Assembly (NCBI GenBank): GCA_022828595.1
Contig: JAKGHH010000001.1
Location: 143,425,017-143,489,016 of the forward strand
Origin: Nelumbo lutea
Lineage: Eukaryota; Streptophyta; Magnoliopsida; Proteales; Nelumbonaceae
Direction of reading: 5' to 3'
Length of the DNA: 64,000 nucleotides
In this document: positions 54,120-64,000 of the stretch, piece by piece
How the letters are laid out: every line of letters begins with the position of its first letter
How positions within the stretch are numbered: the first letter of the stretch is position 1
Program-made: the position numbers and the translations under genes
Notes under the pieces: model-generated
Seen by the model: the letters and a program-made list of their open reading frames with translations, nothing else
Told to the model about the DNA's origin: nothing
The model's database searches: none

Positions 54120-55150
54120 GTTCCCTCAAGCTAGCGTTACTCGCACAGCTGATGTCTTTTGGCCCGAGGGTCCCGGGCCGTTTCTGTAGGGCGCTTCTAT
54201 GCCTGTGTCTTCTTACGGCCGCTTCAACCTCGACCCATTGTCTAGCTGCCCCCTCCTCTAACTAATGCCAAGGCATGCTCCTAGCAACTGCCTTCCTGGC
54301 AGCTCTCTTAGACGCTACCTCTAGAAACTTCACCTTTTTATTGCCCTCCATTTCTACCAACAAGAGAAACAAATGGATTAGAAGAGTGCCAACAAAATTC
54401 AAGCAATTTCACAACTAGCACATAGCGGGACCATCCATACCAAGGGAGCAGGACTAAGGCCGGCCATCACTAAGGGTCTGGCATGAGTCGTCTCGCCCAA
54501 CCCAAGTCGATTCATCACGGCCTTTTCATCGCTGATGCATGGCTTAGTCCTCTCGGTCAACATATCTAGGTTCCCCCAACCAGACCGAAAGGTCCAACTT
54601 TGGGGGCAACTAACAAAGAAGAATTTTTTCTTCTAATTGTAGATAAACAATGGGTTGTCCACTACCCTTCATCATTGGCCTTGGAAGTACCACAAGCTGC
54701 CCCGTTAGGATGCTTTCTCAATGTGAAAAAAATCAGAATCATTGTCACTGACACCTCTCGGAGATGGGTCATAACCAATATGACTATTATCATCCTATTG
54801 ACATTAGGAGCGAGCTGGTTAAGGGTGAGGTTATAATGGTTCAGGATCTCGAGAATGAGGGGTGCAAGGGAAACTAGAACCCAAAGAGAAGGTAATACTC
54901 ATGGAGGCACACCTCCGCTCAGGAGCAAGCCATGACCTGTCACCCGCGGAGGGGACTCTAACCCAGTAGTTCCCTGGAATGTAGTACTTCTCGTCTAGCA
55001 TGCTAACTTGCCCCTTATTGATTGTGATGTCTAAATCAGAGCGGGGATAATGCCCCAACATCACGCCTCGGCCCATTCCTCAACTTCTTCCACATTCACC
55101 ACATCAGGGTGCCTAAGAACATTCCCTAGAGCATTGGCCCTTGGCCGCGT
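54120..55150 (-). pseudogene. Antisense ORF of Gypsy 3, upstream half
   Basis: On the minus strand an N-terminal block reads KYYIPGNYWVRVPSAGDRSW, then SITFSLGSSFPCTPHS (about 55010-54850), like the YIP..W.R.P...ER segment of the plant transposon-protein domain found in antisense ORFs of Tat-group elements. Further on, MEGNKKVKFLEVASKRAARK at about 54352-54293 is a basic stretch, and the frame runs to 54121, where the solo LTR cuts it. It continues at 46614. Stops and shifts show it is dead. Confidence 0.6.
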
Positions 55151-55821
55151 GGAACTGGTATTCTCATTGGCAGAGCCCACACTCTGTTGGTCATGCTCAA
55201 CCCTGCAAGATACGACCCCTCTTGCTCAATACTTAGATGCTAGACGTCTGAGAGGATCTCTCAAAGTCACTATTGTCACTCCCATCACTACTAGAAGTGT
55301 TGCTAAGAGTACTCCAGTTATGAAGGTTATAAGCATCACAACCAGAATCCAAGGCTGACATGTTGAGGACAAGAATTCTTTAAAGAAAAATGTATGGCTC
55401 ATATCCAATTGATCCAACGGCCATGGACTTGCTGACCTAACAACCCAAACCAACAGGCTCCACGTGGCACTAACCTCAGGAGAAAAAATGACGCCAAGAG
55501 ACAGGGCTGGTTCAACTGTTGACTTCAGCTTAAGGATTCACCCGTCCTATGTATGGACCTAAGGCGGATGATGTCAACACCCGTATAGGGCACATGAAAT
55601 GCAAGCGAATAGCCTGCACCTATACAGACCATAGTCACACACCCTCGACCTGGAGCAATCCTTTACTGACGCAAAGAATGAACGGAGAAATAGGTGCCAC
55701 AGAGCTACTAAGAAGAGTTCCGCAGTCAAGGTTGATGCCTCCATGTGAATGTACTATATTCTCTTTAGTCGAAGTTGAGACCTCGACACAACCCGTCAAC
55801 CAACCTCGACTGATATGGCCT
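55151..55821 (+). mobile_element. Gypsy 3 sequence before the polypurine tract
   Basis: Untranslated 3' region of the element, upstream (on the minus strand) of the antisense ORF, so it could have held that ORF's own promoter. I see no recognisable motif strong enough to mark it. Confidence 0.45.
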
Positions 55822-55841
55822 CAAGAGTGGGGGGCAAGTAA
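55822..55841 (+). other. Polypurine tract of Gypsy 3
   Basis: AAGAGTGGGGGGCAAGTA directly before the TGTAGG start of the 3' LTR at 55842, the place where plus-strand synthesis starts. Confidence 0.8.
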
Positions 55842-56224
55842 TGTAGGTGTATGTGGCCAACCTGCAGATCTTGACACGTGGCATCGGTCAAATCCATCCC
55901 GACCATCCCACGGATCCTGACACATGGCGTTGGTCGGACACACCTTAATCATTCAACACCAACCAGTGCCAACCGCTGTCACCTGCTCCTAATAAAAAAG
56001 GGTTCCCACATTGAGATAAGCACTCTTTGGAACTCAAGCTCTTAGTCTCTCTCTTGCTTGATTCAACCCCTTACAACCCTTTGCTAACTTGACCGTCGAA
56101 ACCTTCACCCTAGGGATAAATCCCGGGGCCTCTCACATGTTCTTTCTTTCTCTTAGCAAATTTGACCTGTCGGCGTTAGACGGTAGAAATTGTTGTCGTC
56201 AGCTCCGTATTTGGCAACAACACA
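55842..56224 (+). mobile_element. 3' LTR of Gypsy element 3
   Basis: Begins TGTAGGTG and ends CAACAACACA, then the duplication TTTGA. Homologous to 39696-40050; CACCTGCTCCTAA and TTCACCCTAGGG are shared. It has lost the TATA region and gained about 60 bases with a repeated GACACGTGGC/GACACATGGC word near 55873-55925. Confidence 0.88.
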
Positions 56225-56591
56225 TTTGAATCATATAAAATTTTATTTTGACTTGTTTGCAATATGCTGCAAGGAAAAGCCTAGAAATTCGTTCAAATAG
56301 ATGATGTAGGAACTGTTAGGCATTTGTTTAAGCCATAGCCATAGGGCAAATTCATTAAACAATCAAAGGATTAAATCTCAGAGGAGATCAATGACCCTAC
56401 AAATACCAGTTCATTGATTGAGAGCTCCTGATAGCAAATTTGGTGACGCCGCGTTAGCGCTACAATGACGTTTTTGAGTTCAACGTCAATATTGTGTCTA
56501 GAGATGTTTTGCGTTAAAACTGTTATAAAATACTTTACATGTAATTTCATGTTTGGAGGTATTTTAAGAAACAATATTAATCTGATGTTTC
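56225..56591. other. Unassigned spacer between two retroelements
   Basis: About 367 bases outside both Gypsy 3 and Copia B. No gene seen. It contains a small hairpin-like pair AATGACGTTTTTGA / TTCAACGTCAATATT at about 56464-56492. It should be pre-insertion host sequence, joining 39695 once Gypsy 3 is removed. Confidence 0.4.
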
Positions 56592-58546
56592 TGAAAGAAT
56601 GGTAGGATCCATCTAATGAACGCCAAAAAGGTTGCGGAATGGGTGGGCGAATTTCAAAAATTTTCCTACCTTCTCCCAATTGGGGATCACATTCCCTAAA
56701 TTTGGAATACAATGTTCAAGGATCCTACTTGAACCATAATCGAACTAGATCTGAACCAAAACAAAAAGGGAGGAATATACCTGATCCGGAGAAACAGTAT
56801 CTCCCAAAGTTGGTGTTCACGCCCAAAGAAGAAACCAAGATCCGTTCCTGCTGAAGATGACACAACTGTAGATGGAAAAGAACCAGCAGGGTGCATCCTA
56901 CACACTAGATCCTTCACAAGAACCCTCTGGAAACTCTAAACACTGAGTCTTTTCAGTCTTTCTTGCAAAATTGATGTCAAGAACTGATTTCTTGATTTTC
57001 CTATTGTTGCAAAGATCGAGTCTTGCAATAGTGAATGGCGGCGACAGGAGGAGAACTCCAGGGGCGAAGATGGCTGAACTGCTTTTCTTCTCTCTGGAGT
57101 TTGAATGAGATCTAATCTCAATTTGCAAGGAGTTTTCTTTTCACCAAAACCCTAGTTTGAATTCTGATGTATTTTCTCTTGTTTTTCTCCTACTTTCTTC
57201 TTGATTAAGAAACCTCCTAATTAGGAGTTATCCCAATCCAAATCTGTATTTGGATAAGAGATTATCTTAATCCTATCTGCATATTAAGTTAGTTTACTCC
57301 TGATCTTATCAGGAGGTTACCAGATTCAAATCTAATTTGAATTTGGTCTCCTGGAGTGGATAAGGTTAAAGGCCCAATCCTTTTACTAACATTAATCTCA
57401 GATTTGCCCCATAGATGGGTGATCATATCAGCCCAGCTCGAAATGGGCTTTAGGCCCATTAGATGTTCAGTGTTTAACTAGTTTCCAATCTACTGCCCAG
57501 TTGGGCTTCTTTGTATGGCATGGGACCCAAGCATTGATCTACACACCCACATGGGTTCGGCCCAGCCTTTAATACAAGGCCCAGCCGAATTCACTGAAAG
57601 ACTCAGTAAACCCCTGAGCCCATCATATGGACCCTATGGGCCCAACACTTACATTAAGTGGTCCCTAGGCCAAGCCATCTTATAAAAACCCAGGGACTGT
57701 GGGCAGGTGCAAGATTAGCCCTTCAGGTTCTACCCTAAATGGTCTTACACTTAACCTCTCAGTCCTTAATGATCAAGCACTGCCCGACAAGAGAGGACCT
57801 CTCCCTCGGCTACAAAGAACAGTGCCACACTCTCCACTCACATGGATCCCGGGAATTAAAACTATTTGCAAACAATTCGAAACCGTACATATATATATAT
57901 ATAAATATATTAATTTTGCAAAACAAAATTCCAACGATTGAAATCAACTGCCGGCAGTTTGGTTTCCATCAGAGAGAGTGCATTCCCAATCATTACGCTT
58001 TGTCCGACAAAGGGGCTGATCCTGTTACTATGATCACCCACTCAGATAAATTCTCAGACTGTCCCAACATACCCTGGTTTTGATCCCCATCTAAGGATCT
58101 CACTAATTGGCATATCAAAGACAGCCCGATCCGACACCTAGTGAGATGTCATAATCGAGTCTAGGGGTCAGGTGTAACTTTCCAATTTTGCCCATCTGTC
58201 TCCAAGGTCCAGGGCAATACTGGAAATCTGATCCAGTTCAAGGATTCAAGGATTTAAGTAATCCCATACTGTATGTGCCTTGGGTCTTACCCTAGTGGCT
58301 GAGACAGAACATCCCAACACTTGGTGGCACACCAGTATCAGCCTTGGCAGGATAAACCTCCCCAAACTTATCCAACGGCTGTGATTATTTAAAACTAACA
58401 CGAGTCTCTATAAGTGTCCAGTTTTAGGGTCTTACACAGATTTAAACCAAACAACATGAATCAAACATGCACTTTATTTATTTCCACTAAATAACAAAAG
58501 TACATCAAATCGGATTGAAGCTAAGGGCATACAAAACTGTCTAACA
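56592..58546 (-). mobile_element. 3' LTR of Copia B, full length
   Basis: On its strand it begins TGTTAGACAG and ends TCTTTCA; 1955 bp. Homologous over its whole length to the solo LTR at 6513-8463. A short AT run is at about 57885-57905. The left flank GTTTC (56587-56591) should reappear right of the 5' LTR outside the window. Confidence 0.88.
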
Positions 58547-58560
58547 GCTCCCACTTGCAC
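58547..58560 (-). other. Polypurine tract of Copia B
   Basis: GTGCAAGTGGGAGC on the minus strand, directly before the TGTTAGACAG start of the 3' LTR. It is the part deleted in Copia A. Confidence 0.8.
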
Positions 58561-61500
58561 TTAGGTCCAATCTGATACAAGCCGGAGTCCCATACTTTCC
58601 ACGTGTTTCTCAAACACCTTCTGTGTCAGTGGCTTAGTCAATGGGTCTGCCACAGTATCCGCTGATGCTACTTTCTGAATTAGGACGTCCCTCTACCAAC
58701 GATCTCCCGTAGTACGTGGTACTTCCTCTCGATGTGCTTTGACCTCGAGTGAGCCCGAGGCTCTTTAGCCTGGGCGATCGCTCCATTGTTGTCACACAAC
58801 AACGGGACGGGTGATGTGTTGGATGGAATCACTCCCAATTCGTGTATGAATTTCTTCATCTACACGGCTTCCTTGGTAGCTTCACTTGCAACAATGTACT
58901 CGGCCTCGGTTGTGGAGTCTGTAGTAGACCCCTGTTTGTTGCTTTTCCAGCAAACAGCCCACGATCCTATCATGAAAACATACCCAGATGTAGACTTTCT
59001 ATCATCTGGATCCGACTGAAAATCGGCATCGGTATACCCCAGAACTTGTAGTGAACTACCATCGAATACCAGACAAAACTCTTTTGTCCTTCAAAGGTAT
59101 TTAAGTATGTTCTTCACAGCAGTCCAATGTTCCTGCCCTGGGTTAGCCTGGAATCTGCTTACCACACTCACCGCTTGAGCTATGTCCGGGTGAGTGCACA
59201 GCATGGCATACATGATGCTCCCTACGACTGAGGCATAGGGAACGTCTCTCATGCTCTCAATCTCCTCAGAAGTCTTGGGAGATCTTCTTGGAGAGAGTGA
59301 CTCCGTGCCTGAAAGGAACGTTTCCCTTCTAGGAGTTTTTCATGCTGTACCTTTTGACAATTTTGTCAATGTAAGCAGCCTGGGATAATCCAATTATCCG
59401 CTTTGATCTATCTCTATAGAGTCGAAGACCTAGTATGTATGAAGCTTCTCCAAGATCTTTCATGGAGAACTGCTGTGATAGCAATATCTTGACCGAAGTC
59501 AACATTCCTACATCATTCCCAATGAGTAGGATATCGTCCACGTACAACACCAAAAAGGTGATCTTATTCCCACTGAATTTCCTGTAAACACAGGGCTCAT
59601 CCGGATTTTGCTCAAAGTCAAACGTTTTGACTGCAGAATCAAATCGGATGTTCTAACTCCTAGAAGCCTGCTTAAGTCCATATATGGATCTATTAAGTTT
59701 ACATATCATGTGTTCCTGACCAGCAGCAATGAAGCCTTGCGACTGCTGCATGTAGATGTCTTCACTAAGATCTCTATTCAGGAACGTGGTTTTGACATCC
59801 ATCTGCCAAATCTCGTAGTCATGGTACGCTGCTACAGCTAGTTGGATCCTAATGGATTTAAGCATGGCCACGGGCGAAAAGCTTTCCTCATAATCGATGC
59901 TTTCTTTTTGAGTATACCCTTTCACCACCAAATGAGCTTTGTAGGTCTAAATCCTGCCATTGGGGCCCTTCGTTCTCTTGTAGATCCATTTGCAACCAAT
60001 TGTTTTTACCCGGGAGGGTGGATCTACTAGAGTCTAGACCGCATTGGTATCCATTAAGTCCATCTCAGCTCTCATGGCCTCCACCCACATCTGGGAATCT
60101 ATGTCTAACATAGCTTCCGCATAAGTCACGGGATACTCTTCACTAGTCAAGGCTTCCACCAGGTAACTACCCTGGTCATAACCATATCGGACTGGTGGTT
60201 TGGATACCCGGGTGGACCTTCTAGGTTGGTCATTACCTAGAACTTGTGGGACATCTCCCACTGCTCCTGAGCTCTCATCATCAAGAACTATTTCCTAATG
60301 ATGGGTGTCCAGGATGTATTTGGATTCTAAGAATTGGGTGTTTCGACTGCAGAACACTTTCTGCTCACTTGGGTCATAGAATAGATAACCCACCGAATCC
60401 TTTGGGTAGCCTATAAACAAGCAACGACTGGTTTTAAATTCCAACTTGTCCGCACTTGTTCTTTTAACGTGTGCAGGACAACTCCAAATCTTCAAGTGTC
60501 TTACACTTGGCTTCCTTTCAGTCCATAGTTCATATGAAGTTTTCATAACCGATTTGGTTGGAACCCGATTCAGCACGTAGATAGCAGTCTCTAATGCGTA
60601 TCCCCAAAAGGATGTGGGTAATTCTGAGCGTACGAGAAGTGACCGGAGCATGTCCAACAAGGTCCTATTCCTCCTCTCTGAAACACCGTTGAGTTGAGGT
60701 GTAGCAGGAGGAGCTAATTGTGACACTATCCCATTGTCCTTTAAGTAGTCCCTGAATTCGTCAGAGAGATACTCGCCACATCGATCTGATCGAAGGGCCT
60801 TAATTTCTCTGCCTAACTGTTTATCGACTTCCTGTCTGAACTCTTTGAACTTTTCAAAGGATTCAGACTTATGTCTCATTAGGTACACGTAACCATATCG
60901 TGAAAAATCATCTGTAAAAGTGATGAAATACACGTGTTGATTCCCTATCCTAACACTCAGGGGACCACATACATCAGTATGTATTAGGTCAATTGTGCGT
61001 TCAGATCTTTCAGGCTTACCGTCAAATGGCCGCTTAGTCATCATACCTTGAAGGCAAGGCTCACAAGTGGGAAGATTTTCTATGGTTAGAAAATCCAAAG
61101 GACCATCCTTTACCAGTCTTGTGATTCGGTCAACACCGATATGGCCAAGTCAGTAATGCCAGAGGCGCGTGGGATTAACTGTATCACGATCCCTTTTCTT
61201 AGGATTTTCAACCGACGTAGTTTCGGTTAGGTTAGATTCTAGAGAATGATGTAGAACATAGAGACCATTCTCCAGTTCCCCGCATGCGATGAATTTGTTA
61301 TTCCATTTAACAGTAATCCTATTACTAAAATAAGCAGTATATCCATTAGCACACAGTTTAGAAACAGAAATTAAATTTCTTCTCAAGTTTTGTACATAAA
61401 GACAATCTTTAAGTACAACGACTCCTTCTCTAAAAACTAATTCTACGGTTCCTATTGCTGCAGTTGCAACATTTGTAGTAGTTCCCAAAAATAGTGTCAC

Positions 61501-61729
61501 TTTGCCTTCACTCAATCTTCTGCTAACTTTGAACCCCTATAGTGAGTTACACGCATGAGTTGAAGCCCCGGAGTCAACACACCAGGACACAGAAGTGACT
61601 AACATATTAGTTTCTATGACACAAGTTTCGATGTTACCTTTCGTAGATTTCAGGTAGGCAGGACAGTTCCTCTTCTAGTGGCCGATCTGTTTGCAGAAGT
61701 GGCAGACATCAAATGCCTTGTTCTTCTTC
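58552..61729 (-). pseudogene. Copia B pol, nearly complete but broken
   Basis: From the right: a knuckle near 61690, a protease with WCVDSGAST near 61580 (intact), the spacer, then a 267-residue integrase frame (61098-60295) with HTDVCGP, RSDRCGEYL and NGVSERRNRT, all three acidic catalytic residues present. RT is in pieces (59931-59653 and 59553-59329) with YVDDI near 59545. RNase H follows, with STTEAEYI near 58880, DNNGAIAQAKEP and HIERKYHVLR near 58740. Stops at about 61150, 60295, 60030, 59650 and 59290 and at least one frameshift. Confidence 0.85.
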
Positions 61730-61779
61730 TATTTCTTGGGTTTGACAGCTTTCTTCTGGGGCTTCTTTGTCTTTCTCTT

Positions 61780-62423
61780 TTTCTTGCCCAATTTGTTAGT
61801 TTCAGCAAGCATAACCATAGGCTCATCCTTCTTTAAAAGATCCTCGGCCCTCTGCAACATATTGCTGAGTTCCTGGATGCTGACATTCAGCTTATTCATA
61901 TTGTAGTTCATAGTGAATGCATTGAAGGAAGAGGGCAAAGAATTTAGGATGGCATCCACTTGTGTGCCAAGATCTAGCCCGGATTCAAAAGCTTCGAGTT
62001 CATTAATATATCCCATCATCCGAAGACAATGGTCATGAACATTCTGCCCCTTGGACATCTGTGCGGCATGAACAATTTCAGGACCTTCTATCGAGTAGAA
62101 CGGTTCTGCTCTTCATACATTGTTCTTAGACTGTCCAATATGTCCTTGGCTAGTTCGATCTGATTAAACTGCCTCTGTATTGAGTTGTCTAATGAGGCAA
62201 TGACAAAGTAGTGGGCTAAGGTGTTCTTATCCTCCTAATCTTGGTAGTCCCTCCTACAGGCCTCAGAAGCCCTATCACCCGGACGTTCCGGGGCAGGATT
62301 TTTCACCACCTTGTCTAACTTTTCGGAAGTTAGGACCAGCATAAGATTTCTGTACCAGTCGGCATAGTTTGGGCCCTTAAGCTTGTTATCGTCTAGCAGC
62401 TTTGCAAATTGACCGTTTGCCAT
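61780..62423 (-). pseudogene. Copia B gag, broken
   Basis: ATG at 62423 (MANGQFAKLLDDNKLKGPNY). A stop follows RRDYQD at about 62235; the frame then goes on through FVIASLDNSIQRQFNQIELA, shifts near 62070 and continues as HDHCLRMMGYINELEAFE. The Lys-rich tail (KKRKTKKPQKKAVKPKK, near 61780-61730) is the part that is split by the solo LTR in Copia A. Confidence 0.83.
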
Positions 62424-64000
62424 TTTCTGATAAAACAGCAAAGACATTAGTCCACAACCTTAGTTTGATTCAAGTTACTTACATAGATATGGATTTTAAT
62501 CTATGTTTCATTCTCATTTGTTCATCTCTGAGATTTCCCTCCTTTCTCAGTGACGGAGACGACGTAATGTCTCTGGAAATGTAGGAAATCACATAAGATG
62601 CGTGAAGCCAACTGTTTCAGCTGCATAACCCCACCACCTTTCTGTGACGGATCATATCCACTCATCAAATGAGTTTCCCTTTTTCGCCTCTGTTAGACAA
62701 GGTTCAGAGCTGTTTTCAAGTAAACCTTTCTGTCCAGTGAGTGCTCACCCATCATATTCAGGTTAAACCAAGGTACCATGAGAGAGTTCCCATTTTCTGG
62801 TGAAGCCCCTCCCACATCGGTCTATGATGCCCCTATCATCTTATGAAGCACTCTAACAAGTCCAACATCAAATGGATAGCCCAATTTTATGGTGCATTTC
62901 CTCATTATTGAAGGACCCATCATTGTGCTAATGATGGAAGGCCTTTAGAGAGTCCATCACATGGATCTCCCTATCGCATGCATTCATATTTGCTGGAGGG
63001 AACGAAATTACGCCCTAGTTCTAATTTAGGTCAAACCAGAGTGGCTCCCACTAACTTTCATAAAGTCAGATTTCTGGTGGGCCTTAATCGGCTAAGGGTT
63101 CCGTACGCATCCCTTTTCAAGGTTGTGGGGGCCCACCAAACAAAGAGGGGTCATCTAATGACCTTAAGGGACAGCATGGCAATGATGTGCATTCAGCCAT
63201 GGTGTGCGCAAGAGCCACTAACGAGTCTTCATGGGCCAAGTGCTTATGGCTCATGATTGTAGCACATCAAACATCCAAACATCGCATGTAAAGGAGGAAT
63301 TGATCCAATCAATTAACTACTGTAAAGCCCATCGAATAGCCCATTTAAAAACTAAATCAATAACAATTAATGTCTACTAGGTGTATGGGCTGAATCACAG
63401 TTACCAGTTCGGCCCGTACAGCTTTTCTCACAAGAGTAGGCTTTTGCAGTTTTAACCATTTAAAACTGGGCTTTACAGGTGAGCTGAATTAATCCTTGTA
63501 ATTGAACATCAGATTTGGAACAGCAAGTGTGAGAAAAAAGGACTGAAAAACAGTCCTCTTCGAAACCTAGATTCGGTCCAAATAGTTTTGGACCAATCTA
63601 GTCTGAAATGGTCCGAAACTGATTTTCAATTCAAGAATTAATTCATGAAAGATCTAAAATTAATAATTTTGATTTCAAGCAATCACAAATCAATCTATGG
63701 ATTGTTCGCACCACCTGCAAAACAGAGGTTAATCTCCAATGTTGCAGTTTCACAAACTGTAAATCGCAGGAAGCGATTTCTCCATCTGCAAATCTCCAGC
63801 CGCCATCTTCTTCCTTCTTCTTTAATCAAGAAAATCAATAACAGAAAACCTATTTCTATTAATTAATTACATTCTTGATCAAATCCTATTAAAAAAAATA
63901 TTTACAGACCGAATTGAATAAATTAAATAAAAGGAAAAAGGGTGCACAGACCATCTGCGTCAAATCTGCACAGTGATCTCCAAGTTCAAACAGTCCATTA
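62424..64000 (-). mobile_element. Long leader of Copia B
   Basis: Homologous to the leader of Copia A (9112-10856), with similar length so far. No gene. The window ends before the primer site. Confidence 0.7.

Larger units (their letters stand above)
39696..56224 (+). mobile_element. Tat-like Gypsy element 3 with nested insertions
   Basis: The element is bounded by LTRs at 39696-40050 and 55842-56224 and by the perfect 5-bp duplication TTTGA at 39691-39695 and 56225-56229. This shows that everything between belongs to one insertion plus later nested ones. Own parts: gag, protease, RT, RNase H, integrase (40131-45310), 3' sequence, antisense ORF (two pieces), polypurine tract. Nested parts: a gag-protease Gypsy element (about 46615-52621) and a solo LTR (52637-54119). 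Removing these leaves about 9 kb. All frames are broken. Confidence 0.9.
56592..64000 (-). mobile_element. Angela-like Copia element B (5' end beyond window)
   Basis: On the minus strand: leader (64000-62424), gag (62423-61780), pol (61729-58552), polypurine tract (58560-58547) and a full 3' LTR (58546-56592). The primer site and 5' LTR must lie right of 64000. It is the same family as Copia A and more complete, with RNase H and the 3' junction preserved. Stops and frameshifts show it is not active. Confidence 0.88.

Noticed and set aside
1..64000. A previously undescribed functional system
   Set aside because: Apart from the U-box gene, everything recognisable belongs to known transposable element classes or decayed genes; the unassigned stretches show no coding cluster.

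Overview
This is plant nuclear DNA. It has Ty1/Copia and Ty3/Gypsy retrotransposons of plant lineages, tRNA-iMet-type primer sites (TGGTATCAGAGC), hAT- and CACTA-like DNA transposons, one intact intronless plant U-box E3 ligase gene, and the ruins of a nuclear light-harvesting (Lhca-type) gene. The species cannot be told from the sequence. Nearly all retroelement reading frames carry stops or frameshifts, so the two repeat-rich blocks are old, nested and eroded.

Layout, left block (1-27964): a Gypsy leader fragment (1-1040); the 5' end of a minus-strand Copia element holding a complete 554-bp hAT-type MITE (1456-2009, 8-bp duplication); a pair of ~800-bp Gypsy LTRs (2075-2870 and 13589-14387) that enclose a minus-strand Angela-like Copia element (2978-11956) and a solo LTR (12012-13522). 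The Copia element is split between gag and pol by a solo LTR of its own family (6513-8463, duplication CTTTC). Then come a Gypsy gag fragment (14388-15010), two related Copia elements meeting in opposite orientation inside integrase (15010-19121), a Tat-like Gypsy element without YVDD and integrase core (19122-25490), and a Tork-like Copia element (25490-27964) whose LTR abuts the Lhca pseudogene.

Genic island (27965-39695): the Lhca-type pseudogene (minus), a CACTA-like terminus, long single-copy-looking stretches, the U-box/ARM gene (33968-35068, minus; PUB8-like), a tandemly duplicated G-box unit upstream of it, and small MITE-like or simple repeats.

Right block (39696-64000): one Tat-like Gypsy element runs from 39696 to 56224, proven by LTRs at both ends and the duplication TTTGA. 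It carries gag, protease, RT, integrase and an antisense ORF on the 3' side. That ORF is split by a nested gag-protease-only Gypsy element (about 46615-52621) and by a solo LTR (52637-54119, duplication GTTCC). A second Angela-like Copia element (56592 to beyond 64000, minus) closes the window.

I found no new functional system. The most informative observations are the insertion history readable from target-site duplications, the antisense ORF, the templated-insertion breakpoints, and the retroelement-interrupted photosynthesis gene.
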